From assembly GCA_913009895.1 (NCBI GenBank), contig CAJVXY010000002.1, positions 1 through 64,000 of the forward strand: a stretch of DNA of 64,000 bases, written 5' to 3'. The stretch comes from an uncultured Acidiferrobacteraceae bacterium. GTDB taxonomy: Bacteria; Pseudomonadota; Gammaproteobacteria; Acidiferrobacterales; SZUA-150. The translations under genes were made by a program, and so were the position numbers. Below, one piece after another: positions 1 to 8,317 of this stretch. How positions within the stretch are numbered: position 1 is the stretch's first letter; every line of letters starts with the position of its first letter. The notes beneath the pieces were generated by a model that was not told the DNA's origin, searched no databases, and worked only from the letters and a program-made list of their open reading frames with translations.

Positions 1-90
1 CGGCTACAAAATGCCTATGATCTTTGGCTGTCACGCAAGAATAAATCATCATTACATGTTCACCCTTTACGTAAGACTTATGCACAGTAA
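1..90 (+). CDS. C-terminal fragment of an unrecognised protein (cut by window start)
   Basis: Frame 1 is open from the first base and ends in TAA at 88-90, giving 29 residues beginning RLQNAYDLWLSRKN and ending HPLRKTYAQ. The fragment is basic and I do not recognise a family. Its stop codon lies directly against an attC-like hairpin region. This is the expected position of the last ORF of an integron gene cassette, so it is probably a cassette-borne gene read in the same direction as the toxin-antitoxin cassette that follows. It could also be a chance open frame, since only 90 bases are visible. Confidence 0.4.
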   Translation, partial: RLQNAYDLWLSRKNKSSLHVHPLRKTYAQ

Positions 91-233
91 GGGCTTAACA
101 GGACGTTTGAGAATAACGGCGCTATAAAATGCGCCGTATTTCAATAACAATTAGGATCAGAGTCAAAATTCTTTGCGATATCGGATGAGTTTTCACTCTG
201 GCTCTAAATACTCCAATGGATTTACGACGTTAT
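91..233 (+). repeat. attC-like recombination site between two cassettes (imperfect)
   Basis: The left end carries GCTTAAC (93-99), matching the attC R'' consensus RYYYAAC, and the right end carries CGTTATGCC (228-236), roughly its inverted partner. Inside are two imperfect hairpins: a 6-bp GGCGCC-type stem around 114-133 that extends with bulges, and an arm CAGAGT-AAAA (158-168) facing TTTT-ACTCTG (190-200). Both cassette edges read TAACA on the left and CGTT on the right, the same as in the better site at 880-978. The length of about 140 nt is near that of Vibrio VCR-type sites. The right R box deviates from GTTRRRY, so the call is moderate. Confidence 0.45.
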
Positions 234-249
234 GCCTTAAAACCAACAA

Positions 250-284
250 TTGACAGCATCAATATTGTACGCTATTTTGTACAT
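250..284 (+). promoter_or_regulatory. Promoter and autoregulatory operator of the toxin-antitoxin pair
   Basis: TTGACA (250-255), a 17-base spacer and TATTTT (273-278) form a sigma70-type promoter 33 bases before the antitoxin GTG. Two core motifs, TGTACG (266-271) and TGTACA (278-283), lie 12 bp apart centre to centre and overlap the -10 region. YefM-YoeB operators are known to use TGTACA cores at this spacing, so autorepression by the antitoxin or the complex is a direct inference. Confidence 0.6.
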
Positions 285-310
285 AATAACGTCCATTATT
301 GAGGTGTATC

Positions 311-592
311 GTGCAAAGATTGAAAATAAATCAAGATATTCGTCCTATGTCAGAATTTCGCTCTGGAGTGGCCTCTTTTCTTAAGCAAGTGCATGATACT
401 AAACGACCTTTAGTGATTACACAGCATGGTAAAGGTGTCGCCGTTTTATTAGATGTAAATGAATTTGAAGTTATGCAGGACAAAATTGAATTATATGAAG
501 ATTTAGAAAAATCTATATCCCAGCTCGAAGCTGGCTCTGGAATTTCACATGATGATGCAAGAAAGCAGGCACTTAAAAGAATCAATAAGTGA
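311..592 (+). CDS. Type II antitoxin, Phd/YefM family
   Basis: This 93-residue protein neutralises the ParE/RelE-like toxin encoded directly downstream and should bind the operator at 266-283. The N-terminal region (residues 7-50, with DIRPMSEFRSG and ITQHGKGVAVLLDVNEFE) has the typical Phd/YefM fold pattern, and the C-terminal tail is the toxin-binding arm. I chose the GTG at 311 over the TTG at 299 because GAGGTG at 301-306 is a good ribosome site for it and the family starts close to the LKINQDIRPMSEF stretch. The stop overlaps the toxin start (GTGA), showing translational coupling. The pair sits between two attC-like sites and has its own promoter, as usual for cassette-borne TA modules. 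Confidence 0.85.
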   Translation: MQRLKINQDIRPMSEFRSGVASFLKQVHDTKRPLVITQHGKGVAVLLDVNEFEVMQDKIELYEDLEKSISQLEAGSGISHDDARKQALKRINK

Positions 593-885
593 AAATCATT
601 TGGTCTCCTTTAGCCATTGAGCGAGTATCAGAAATTGCAGAATACATTGCATTAGATAATCCAGTAGCCGCAGAAAAATGGGTAGATGATATTTTTGATT
701 CTGTAAAACGACTTAAGAAATTCCCAAAGAGTGGGCGCATTATACCTGAGCTCCAGTTAGAAAATTTTAGAGAAATAATATTTGGAAATTACCGCATAAT
801 TTATCGAGTGGAAGAAAATCAAATTTCTGTTCTTACCGTGCGTCATGGTAAACAAGTATTACCAGTTGATGAAATATTGGCATAA
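589..885 (+). CDS. Type II toxin, ParE/RelE superfamily
   Basis: This 98-residue protein starts at a GTG overlapping the antitoxin stop by four bases. It has the ParE-type pattern: WSPLAIERVSEIAEYIA at the N terminus, two helices with NPVAAEKWVDDIF, then FPKSGRIIPEL, the conserved REI-FGNYRIIYRV core, and a C-terminal strand VLTVRHGKQ. ParE toxins inhibit DNA gyrase, whereas RelE toxins cleave mRNA. The helical N terminus and YRIIYRV favour ParE, but the target is not settled by sequence alone. The stop TAA at 883-885 lies inside the left end of the following attC-like site. Confidence 0.85.
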   Translation: MKIIWSPLAIERVSEIAEYIALDNPVAAEKWVDDIFDSVKRLKKFPKSGRIIPELQLENFREIIFGNYRIIYRVEENQISVLTVRHGKQVLPVDEILA

Positions 886-978
886 CAAACTCATCCAGTG
901 GAACTTTCAGAAGGATCACGAATTTTGTAAAGAACGAAAAAATCGCGTCCCTTCTGAAAGCTCCTGATGAGGGCGTTC
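880..978 (+). repeat. attC-like recombination site ending the cassette array
   Basis: Right after the toxin gene, the left arm reads ATAACAAACTCATC then CTTTCAGAAGG. The right arm reads CCTTCTGAAAG then TGATGAGGGCGTT, ending at 976. The two arms pair over about 11 uninterrupted bases (CTTTCAGAAGG/CCTTCTGAAAG) plus CTCATC/GATGAG, with offset unpaired bases, which is the hallmark of single-stranded attC folding. TAACAAAC at the left and GGGCGTT at the right resemble VCR-type ends. No further cassette ORF follows before the RND gene on the opposite strand, so this is probably the array's last site. Confidence 0.65.
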
Positions 979-1030
979 AAGGGCTGCTCCCAGCATTGAG
1001 TAGTCATGCCACGGAAAAGATAATAAACAA

Positions 1031-4000
1031 CTAACCCTTCCTGGTTTCGTACATAAAATAAAGCAACGGGATCACAAACAGGGTCAGCACAGTCGATACA
1101 AAGGTCCCGAAAATCAATGAGGTCGCCAGCCCGCCAAAAACAGGATCAACAATAATCACAAGCGTACCGAAAACAATTGCCAGTGCCGTTAACATAATCG
1201 GCCGTAACCGGGTTTGACCTGCCAATAGCACTGCCTCGTGAATGCTGCGTCCCTGGGCCTGGTGCTCAATAATAAAATCGATTAACAATAAAGAATTCCG
1301 CACGACGATGCCTGCCAGTGCGATGACGCCAATCATGGAAGTGGCAGTGAAGTACTGGCCGACGATGGCATGTCCAGGCAGGAACCCAATGATTGTGAGC
1401 GGTATCGCGCCCATGACAATCATGGGCACCATAAAGGAACCGTAATATCCCACCAGTACCAGGTAGATCAGTATGATGGCCACGATAAAGGCAGAGCCCA
1501 TGTCACGGAAAACATCCAGGGTTAACCTCATTTCTCCATCCCAGCGCACGCTATAACCCAGTGTGTCCGGGTCTGCCATGAAGTATTGCTTGAGTTTTAC
1601 ATCGCCCGGTAATGGATTTTCATCAAGATATTTTTTCATGCGCAAAACTGCATACACCTGGCTGGTAGACGCCAGTTCTCCTGTTACATAAACCACTGGA
1701 CGCTGGTCTTTGTGCAGAATAGGTTTGGCAGCCGGCCCGGCCTTGATGTCGGCAATATGAGTGAGCGCGACTTGTTTGCCTTGAGGATTAGTAAAAAATA
1801 TTTTACCGAGATCACTGGATGTCACTCGATCAGAAACAGGGATGCGCAGGTGAATTGGTACCGGTTCTTTCTCAAGCTCCATTTGGACCGTGCCAAAACT
1901 ATGACCTGATAAAAAGGTGTGCAGGGTCTCGGCCACTTGTGCCGGTGCGATGCCGGATAATGCCGCCTTTTCACGGTTAACAACTATTCGATATTCCTGG
2001 GTATCGTGGCCGACAGTGTCATCAATGTCGACGACGTCGTCCGTTGTATTAAATACATCCCGCCGTAAATCTTTGGCAATCCGTCGCAGTTGTTCATAGT
2101 CCGGGCCATAGAGTTCGGCCAGGATTGTCGCCCGCACCGGTGGACCGGGCGGGTCTTCTACCAGTTTGATATTGGCGCCGGTTTCACTGGCCAGCCTGGC
2201 CATAGATTCCCGTAGTTGCAACACAATATCAATCGAAGAAATGCTGCGATCATGTTTGTTGCGCAAGTTGGCCCTGACTTCAGCAATGTGGGGACCCCGG
2301 TTGAGATTACTGCCGCGCAACAAGCCATTGAAATCAACGACGCCGGTTTCACCTACCGTGGTTTCATAGGTATCTACCTCGGGATGTTGGCGCAGGATAT
2401 CGCCAACCCGGCGCGTTACCCAGTCAGTTTCTTCTAACGCCGTTCCTTCGGGCATGTTAATGGTGATGTTGAAAGTATTATTATTATTTTTTGGCAACAT
2501 CTTGAATAACACCAGGTTCAGGCTGGGCATGGCAAGTACCAGGATCATTACCGCTACTAAAGTAGCAAGAAAAGAAAAGCGCGTGATACGACTGGTTAGG
2601 AGTCGTTGCATGATGCGAACATAGTACTGTTCAAGCCGACCATTATGTTCGCTGTGCTCCAGGCCTTCATGTTCATGACCCTTCACCTTTAGCCACCTGT
2701 AGGCTGCCCAGGGTGCGACGGTATAGGCAATTAATAATGAAGTGATCATGGCTACCGGCACGTAAAAAGGTATCGGTCCCATGTAAGGGCCCATCATGCC
2801 CGTCACCCAGGCCATGGGCAGGAAGGCCAGTATCACGGTAAATGTTGCCAGGTTAGTGGGTTTGCCGATCTCATTGACCGCCTGGACAGTGGCACTGAGT
2901 TTATCAATGCCCTTGCGTGAGTAGTGTCGAAATATATTTTCGACCACGACAATGGAGTCATCCACCAACATGCCCAGTGACAGGATGAGCGCAAACAGGG
3001 TAATACGGTTAATGGAGTGACCAAAAATAAAACCAATGGTTAATACAATAAATAAAATCAGCGGGATAGTCAGCGTGACAATACCCGCGGCCCGCCAACC
3101 CAGAAAAATCACCAGCAATACAATAATTGTGATTATTGCAATCGCCAGGTGCTCCATTAAGACGTTCACGGCATCCCGGGCCCGCTCACCGTCATTGCGG
3201 GTAATATTAACGGCGACGTCTGCCGGAATCACACTTGCTTTAATCGCCTCAAGCCTTGCCAGCACATTCTCGGCAACGGTGACTGCATTGGCACCCGTCA
3301 CCTTGGCAATGGCAATACTCACGGCTGTGGCCTCAAAACCATCTGGCCGTTTGCCCTGGTATGCCTGGCCAAAACCAATACGCGTTACTCGCTTAATTTC
3401 CCCGGGACCATCGCGTACGGTTGCGACATCTTTCAGGTAAACAGGGCGATGGTTTCGTAAACCAACAACCAGTAATTCAACATCTTTGGCATCACCAAGG
3501 GCGCCGCCGGCGGCAACGGTGGTGACACGATTATTATTAACCAGCGTGCCAGAAGGAATGTCGATATTGGTGGCTTCCAGTGCCTTGCGAATATCGATCA
3601 GCGTAATATTGAAGCGCTTCAGGCGTGCCAGGTCCAGCTCGACATTGATCTGGCGTTTGCGCCCGCCGTGAATGAAGGACACCGAGACATCTTTTACCTG
3701 TCGTAAATGCTCCAAAACATTATTGGCGATGCGCCGTAATTCCTGATCGTTTCGTGTGTTGGCAGATAACGAAATAGTCAGGATCGGGACATCATCCACA
3801 TCAACCGGTTTCACCAGTGGCTGTTGGGTGCCAGGTGGCATGGCATCCAGGTTACTGGCGAGACGATCATAAAGTTTGACCAGGGATTTTTCCTTGTCTT
3901 CGCCCACCTGGAATTGCACGCTCACGATGCCCATTGAATCCATGGCAATGCCATAGGTGTGTTCAACGCCCTCAAGGCCCTGCAGGATCGCTTCCAGTGG

Positions 4001-4237
4001 CTTGACGATGAGCTGTTCCACTTCCTTTGGTGTGGCACCGGGTTTGACAACAATAATATTGGCAGCCGGCACGACGATTTGCGGATTTTCTTCTCGCGGC
4101 GTAATCAGGAATGAAAGCAGACCAGCCAGCAACGCAAAGACAATAATTAATATGGTGATCTTGTTATCAATAAACAGGCTGGTGATGCGACCGGCAATAT
4201 TGAGCTCGTTATTTTGTTCTTCAGGAGTTTGGGGCAT
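1031..4237 (-). CDS. RND-family efflux pump, inner-membrane permease
   Basis: This 1068-residue protein is a full-length RND transporter: proton-driven export of small molecules across the inner membrane into a TolC-like channel. The first membrane helix (about residues 25-45) is followed by REENPQI and the porter-domain start VKPGATPKEVEQLIVKPLE. A central helix bundle follows at about 345-540. It contains VDDSIVVVENIF, whose paired aspartates form the proton relay of active pumps. A second porter repeat and a terminal helix bundle (about 915-1065) complete the protein. The gene is last in a minus-strand operon with a TolC-like gene and a shortened adaptor. Substrates cannot be read from sequence. 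The charge-relay residues are intact, so the pump is probably functional. Confidence 0.93.
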   Translation of the reverse strand: MPQTPEEQNNELNIAGRITSLFIDNKITILIIVFALLAGLLSFLITPREENPQIVVPAANIIVVKPGATPKEVEQLIVKPLEAILQGLEGVEHTYGIAMDSMGIVSVQFQVGEDKEKSLVKLYDRLASNLDAMPPGTQQPLVKPVDVDDVPILTISLSANTRNDQELRRIANNVLEHLRQVKDVSVSFIHGGRKRQINVELDLARLKRFNITLIDIRKALEATNIDIPSGTLVNNNRVTTVAAGGALGDAKDVELLVVGLRNHRPVYLKDVATVRDGPGEIKRVTRIGFGQAYQGKRPDGFEATAVSIAIAKVTGANAVTVAENVLARLEAIKASVIPADVAVNITRNDGERARDAVNVLMEHLAIAIITIIVLLVIFLGWRAAGIVTLTIPLILFIVLTIGFIFGHSINRITLFALILSLGMLVDDSIVVVENIFRHYSRKGIDKLSATVQAVNEIGKPTNLATFTVILAFLPMAWVTGMMGPYMGPIPFYVPVAMITSLLIAYTVAPWAAYRWLKVKGHEHEGLEHSEHNGRLEQYYVRIMQRLLTSRITRFSFLATLVAVMILVLAMPSLNLVLFKMLPKNNNNTFNITINMPEGTALEETDWVTRRVGDILRQHPEVDTYETTVGETGVVDFNGLLRGSNLNRGPHIAEVRANLRNKHDRSISSIDIVLQLRESMARLASETGANIKLVEDPPGPPVRATILAELYGPDYEQLRRIAKDLRRDVFNTTDDVVDIDDTVGHDTQEYRIVVNREKAALSGIAPAQVAETLHTFLSGHSFGTVQMELEKEPVPIHLRIPVSDRVTSSDLGKIFFTNPQGKQVALTHIADIKAGPAAKPILHKDQRPVVYVTGELASTSQVYAVLRMKKYLDENPLPGDVKLKQYFMADPDTLGYSVRWDGEMRLTLDVFRDMGSAFIVAIILIYLVLVGYYGSFMVPMIVMGAIPLTIIGFLPGHAIVGQYFTATSMIGVIALAGIVVRNSLLLIDFIIEHQAQGRSIHEAVLLAGQTRLRPIMLTALAIVFGTLVIIVDPVFGGLATSLIFGTFVSTVLTLFVIPLLYFMYETRKG

Positions 4238-4275
4238 GGTTATGTTATTTTATTTTTAATTGGTTCTAACTGAAA

Positions 4276-4635
4276 TTAAATAATGTTGATGGGACTGCCG
4301 TCATGTATTGACGTTAAATCGCCTGCGACCAGTGTTTCATTGCCAAACAGTCCGCTCAGGATTTCAACATGATTCACCACGAGCTTGCCGGTTTTGACCA
4401 TACGAAAACGGGCCAGGTTATCCTGCAAAACAAAGACACCGGTAATACCACCGCGTTTTATAATATTACTGGCAGGTACCATGATACGATTATTGCTCTT
4501 GAACTTGATGGCCAACACAGGACGGTCCAGCGATGGTAATGTCGTTTCTGGTGTTGCAGGTTCTGGCTGGGAACAACTAATCAAGGCCATCGCAATTAAT
4601 ACGGTTGCTATGAGGGTTCGTGTAATCGTAATCAT
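4276..4635 (-). CDS. Miniature RND adaptor-like lipoprotein lacking hairpin and lipoyl domains
   Basis: The protein has 119 residues where RND adaptors (HlyD/AcrA family) usually have 350-400. A lipoprotein signal ends at LISC (Cys21). After a short Pro-rich linker the rest resembles only the membrane-proximal end of adaptors: MVPASNIIKRGGITGVFVLQ, ARFRMVKTGK, VEILSGLFGNETLVAGD and a terminal DGSPINI. The beta-barrel, lipoyl and coiled-coil hairpin regions are absent. They are not hidden in another frame, because the upstream TolC gene overlaps the start by four bases. It either pairs with an adaptor encoded elsewhere or is a deletion product retained in the operon. The frame is open and coupled on the upstream side, which argues for expression. 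Confidence 0.75.
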   Translation of the reverse strand: MITITRTLIATVLIAMALISCSQPEPATPETTLPSLDRPVLAIKFKSNNRIMVPASNIIKRGGITGVFVLQDNLARFRMVKTGKLVVNHVEILSGLFGNETLVAGDLTSIHDGSPINII

Positions 4636-5987
4636 TTCAGTTCACCTTGCCAGTTTGCTGTTGCCCACTTACCGGTTGCCAGGTTTAAATCACTGTTGGC
4701 AAGTTGTAATGCCAGTCCGGCGGCCAGTGTTTCCTGGCGTGTGGCAATCAGTGCCCGTTCGGCCTGTAATAAATCGATCAGGATTGTGCGTCCCTGACCG
4801 TAGCGTTTTTTAATCAAACGAACAGTCTGTTTGGCTTTTTCGTTATAAGTGCCGGAAATTTCAAGGCGTCGTCGCGCTGCCTGCTCACGGGCGATGGCAC
4901 TGCGTACCTGCTGACGAACCTTTAGTTGTTGCTGGCGCAGTTTATCCCGCATCATGTCGGCCCGGAACTTGTTCGCGGCAATCTGTTGCCGGTGGCGATC
5001 ACCTGCATACAGGTTCATGTTAATGACGCCGCCAACAGCCCAGCTTTGTTCATCGAATCCGCCATTCTGGTCATACCAATTACTGGTGGCGATCACGTCT
5101 ACCCGTGGCTGGTAGGCTGCACTCGCCTGGTCTACCCGGGCTTCGGCTGCCTTGATTTGGGCCTCAATAGATAATAAATCTTTTCGTGTCGCCAGGGCCT
5201 GTTGTACCAGTGGTTTGGCATCACTGACTGGTATTTTGCTGTTGGTTTGCCAGGCACTGAGTACCGTTTCGTCTTTGGTATCGAGACCGGTAACTTGCAG
5301 GAGCTGTTCAAATGCCAGCTCGACTTGTAAACGTGCCTGTTCGTATTGGGCCCGAATGCCTGCCAGGTAGATTTCGGCTGTCAGTTTGTCAGAAGTAATA
5401 ATGCGGCCAGCCCGGGCCAGTCGACTGGTGGTGTTGACGTGTTCCTTTGCTGCCTTGACCGCATCATCACTTATAGCGAGCGCTTTGGTTGTCGCCTGGC
5501 TCTTGCGATAGGCCTGAATGGTTTGATGAATGACCTGGGCCTGAATGCGATCCCGTGTGTGGATGGCGCCTTGTTCCAGGGCGCTGGCAGCCTCGATACC
5601 AGCAGCGTCAGCACCACCGGCATAAACCGGAATGCGCAGGGATAACTGGGTGGCGTAAAGGGTGCTTGGGTCGGGCTCATTGAGTGCATCGGCAGTAAAA
5701 TCCAGTGCGGGATCGACGCTACGGGTATTGAGCTTATCGGCAAATGCATCCAGGGGGTTATTGCTCTGGCGGGCAATATAATTGAGGTCTAGCTGGGGCA
5801 GATGTGCGCCCTGGGCCACACGCGTGGCGGCATTGGCCGCTTTGACCTGGTAACGCGTGGCGGATATGGCCGGGTTTTGTTCCAGCGCACGTTGGATGGC
5901 ATCATTCAGGGTGAGTACCTGTGCCTGTGCCGGGTTATAAACCAGCCCCAACAAAGCGGCAAGGCCAAAGATAATTGTAGAACGCAT
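4632..5987 (-). CDS. TolC-family outer-membrane efflux channel
   Basis: This 451-residue outer-membrane factor is first in the operon with the mini-adaptor and RND pump. A signal peptide (residues 1-22, ending AQAQ) precedes LTLNDAIQRALEQNPAI, the usual start of the first OEP repeat. Two long helical repeats follow (about 25-215 and 235-440), rich in Ala, Gln and Arg as expected for the periplasmic alpha-barrel. The C-terminal repeat contains RYGQGRTILIDLLQAERALI, matching the G-x-x-x-x-x-L-L-x-A-x family pattern. A GGGAGCAG ribosome site precedes the ATG. Its stop overlaps the adaptor start. The channel carries pump substrates across the outer membrane. Confidence 0.92.
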   Translation of the reverse strand: MRSTIIFGLAALLGLVYNPAQAQVLTLNDAIQRALEQNPAISATRYQVKAANAATRVAQGAHLPQLDLNYIARQSNNPLDAFADKLNTRSVDPALDFTADALNEPDPSTLYATQLSLRIPVYAGGADAAGIEAASALEQGAIHTRDRIQAQVIHQTIQAYRKSQATTKALAISDDAVKAAKEHVNTTSRLARAGRIITSDKLTAEIYLAGIRAQYEQARLQVELAFEQLLQVTGLDTKDETVLSAWQTNSKIPVSDAKPLVQQALATRKDLLSIEAQIKAAEARVDQASAAYQPRVDVIATSNWYDQNGGFDEQSWAVGGVINMNLYAGDRHRQQIAANKFRADMMRDKLRQQQLKVRQQVRSAIAREQAARRRLEISGTYNEKAKQTVRLIKKRYGQGRTILIDLLQAERALIATRQETLAAGLALQLANSDLNLATGKWATANWQGELK

Positions 5988-6144
5988 GGATTTTCTGCTC
6001 CCTGTTATTTACTAATTTCTCCAGTTGTCCTAGCTAGCTACTACAACGATCTATTTGTCGAAAAAACGACTTGTCGCCTGGTTCGTGATTATGGGGTGTT
6101 GTCTGTCTATTTCAAGTGGCATTGACCAGATTTCTAGTGGCAAT

Positions 6145-6196
6145 AAAAAACCGACTTTCGCTCACCAGATTCAAGTATCTGATAAACAGAAGTCGG
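6145..6196 (-). terminator. Rho-independent terminator of rpsT
   Basis: Read on the minus strand, a stem CCGACTT/AAGTCGG (arms 6190-6196 and 6151-6157) with an inner CAGAT/ATCTG stem is followed by TTTTTTATT. It lies about 70 bases past the rpsT stop, and the tolC operon starts below it. Confidence 0.8.
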
Positions 6197-6266
6197 CTTA
6201 TTGTATTTGTGCCCAAGCTAATTTAGGGCGAATCCCGGTCTGTTTTGGCGCTGATTTTAGGCCAGT

Positions 6267-6527
6267 TTACAGCTTACGAACTGCGTTGTTCAGGCGAGAT
6301 TTATCTCTTGCGGCCTTGTTCTTGTGGATCAGGCCTTTGCTACACGCCTTATCGAGGACGCTGGCAGCCGCCTGGAAGGCATTTTTTGCACTATCTTTAT
6401 CACCGTCGGCAATCGCCTTTTGTATCTGCTTGATGGCGGTACGCATGTTTGAGCGCTGACCTACATTCCGTAACCGGCTCTTTTCTGCCTGGCGGACGCG
6501 TTTTCGTGCTTGTGCTGTATTAGCCAA
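6267..6527 (-). CDS. rpsT: 30S ribosomal protein S20
   Basis: The 86-residue, strongly basic protein begins MANTAQARKRVRQAEKSR, the diagnostic S20 start, and has the family's usual length. It binds 16S rRNA early in 30S assembly. The ATG is preceded by CTGGAGAAGAG, a good ribosome site. A sigma70-like promoter lies at 6585-6613 and a terminator at 6145-6196, so it is a single-gene unit divergent from murJ. This rpsT/murJ arrangement is common in gammaproteobacteria. Confidence 0.98.
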   Translation of the reverse strand: MANTAQARKRVRQAEKSRLRNVGQRSNMRTAIKQIQKAIADGDKDSAKNAFQAAASVLDKACSKGLIHKNKAARDKSRLNNAVRKL

Positions 6528-6584
6528 TCTCTTCTCCAGTGTTGATAATCCAGAGTACTTGTTTTCTGGACTTTTGGGCGCCGA

Positions 6585-6613
6585 ACTATGCTAATTTTTA
6601 GTGCATTTGTCAA
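6585..6613 (-). promoter_or_regulatory. Probable rpsT promoter
   Basis: On the minus strand TTGACA (6613-6608), a 17-base spacer and CATAGT (6590-6585) form a good sigma70 promoter. A G/C-rich discriminator (TCGGCGCCC) follows, typical of stringently controlled ribosomal genes. It ends 58 bases before the rpsT ATG. Confidence 0.65.
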
Positions 6614-6761
6614 TGCTGGCAGCCAGATTTGACTGCAAATTTGCTAAAAATCGCAATTAACGGCGAACACTGGCCGATCATTAGCTGATGGGCGCTAATT
6701 ATCATACTATAGGCATATTACAGGCCGCCGATAACCTAAAAAAACCATAAAGAACAAAGCT

Positions 6762-8303
6762 TTGTCCTCGAAATTGATCAAATCTACCGCTGTCACCGGC
6801 TCGATGACCCTGTTATCGCGTATTACTGGCCTGATACGCGACATCCTGTTTGCGCGGCTGTTGGGCGCCAGTAGCGGGGTGTCAGCTGATGCCTTTTACG
6901 TGGCTTTTGCCATTCCCAATTTTTTTCGCAGAATCTTCGCCGAGGGGGCTTTTTCGCAGGCATTTGTGCCCGTCATGTCAGCACATAAGACCAGGGGGGA
7001 TGAAGAGGCGAGTCGCGATTTTGTCAGTCATATGGCAGGTCGTTTGGGGCTTATCCTGTTTGTTGTGACCCTGGTCGGGGTGGTGGCCGCACCCCTGCTG
7101 GTGATGGCCCTGGCACCGGGTTTTATCGATGAAAACGATAAATTTAACCTGACCGCGGCCATGTTACGCATCACCTTTCCGTACCTGATATTCATTTCCC
7201 TGGTCTCCATGGCGGCCGGTATTCTTAATACTTATGGTCGTTTCGGGGTAGCGGCGTTTACCCCGGTGATCCTGAACCTGTCCCTGATTGCAGCGGTCAT
7301 CTGGCTCGCCCCCCTGATGGAAGCCCCGGTTTTGGCCCTGGCCTGGGGTGTATTCGCCGCCGGGTTTTTGCAGTTGCTGTTTCAATTACCTTTTTTGAGA
7401 AACATTGGCATGCTGATACGGCCACGTTTGGCAGCACACGCTGAAGTCGGCAAGGTATTTCGACTCATGGGGCCGGCAATATTCGCCAGCTCAATATCCC
7501 AGATTAATATGTTGGTGAATCGCCTGTTGGCGTCGTTTTTGGTGACCGGCAGCGTCTCGTGGCTTTATTACGCAGACAGGTTAATGGAGTTTCCGTTGGG
7601 CGTATTTGGTATTGCCCTGGCAACGGTTATTTTACCCAGTTTGTCCAGGAAACATGCCAATGACGATGGCGCGGCTTTTTCGAATCTCATGGATTGGTCT
7701 CTGCGCTGGGTTATTGTGATATCGGTGCCATCAGCAGTGGGATTGGCGGTATTGGCAAAACCCATCCTGATTACGTTGTTTCACTACGGGGCATTTAACC
7801 TCTATGACGTTGAAATGAGTGCCCTGGCTTTGATGGCATTTGCCGTGGGGCTGCCCGGTTTTATTCTGGCCAAAGTGCTGGCACCAGGGTTTTTTGCCCG
7901 CCAGGACACAAAAACACCGGCCCGAATCGCCGGAATTGCCTTTATAATCAACATTGTACTGAGCTTATCACTGGTTTATTTCCTGCAACATACGGGCCTG
8001 GCCCTGGCGATTTCCATTGCTGCGTTCGTCAATGCCGGTTTGTTATTTAGAGCCTTACGTCAGAAAAATATTTACCGGCCGGGCGCAGGTTGGGGTTTAT
8101 TTCATGTTCGGGTAATCGTTGCCTCTGCAATCATGGGCTTAGGGCTTGTTTTTGGACTAACCGAATCAGACCTCTGGGTTGAAATGACAGTATTTACGAG
8201 GATATGGAGCCTGTCCCTATGGATTCTGGCAGGTATACTTATATATATAAGCTGCTTGTGGTTGTTGGGGTTGCGGCCGGCCGCCTTACTAAAACATGGG
8301 TGA
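6762..8303 (+). CDS. murJ: Lipid II flippase MurJ
   Basis: MurJ moves lipid II from the cytoplasmic to the periplasmic face of the inner membrane for peptidoglycan synthesis. The 513-residue protein has the family start KLIKSTAVTGSMTLLSRITG and the conserved LIRDILFARLLG, then about 14 hydrophobic helices to the C terminus. The start is the TTG at 6762 (or TTG 6774). No ATG lies near the family start, and the ribosome site AAAGAAC is weak, which may keep expression low. It opens the conserved block towards ribF and ileS. Confidence 0.95.
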   Translation: MSSKLIKSTAVTGSMTLLSRITGLIRDILFARLLGASSGVSADAFYVAFAIPNFFRRIFAEGAFSQAFVPVMSAHKTRGDEEASRDFVSHMAGRLGLILFVVTLVGVVAAPLLVMALAPGFIDENDKFNLTAAMLRITFPYLIFISLVSMAAGILNTYGRFGVAAFTPVILNLSLIAAVIWLAPLMEAPVLALAWGVFAAGFLQLLFQLPFLRNIGMLIRPRLAAHAEVGKVFRLMGPAIFASSISQINMLVNRLLASFLVTGSVSWLYYADRLMEFPLGVFGIALATVILPSLSRKHANDDGAAFSNLMDWSLRWVIVISVPSAVGLAVLAKPILITLFHYGAFNLYDVEMSALALMAFAVGLPGFILAKVLAPGFFARQDTKTPARIAGIAFIINIVLSLSLVYFLQHTGLALAISIAAFVNAGLLFRALRQKNIYRPGAGWGLFHVRVIVASAIMGLGLVFGLTESDLWVEMTVFTRIWSLSLWILAGILIYISCLWLLGLRPAALLKHG

Positions 8304-8317
8304 ACTTGAGTAAAATA

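Noticed and set aside
8204-8317. N-terminal extension of the DUF2203 frame into murJ
   Set aside because: It overlaps the murJ C terminus and has no family similarity; ATG 8318 fits better.
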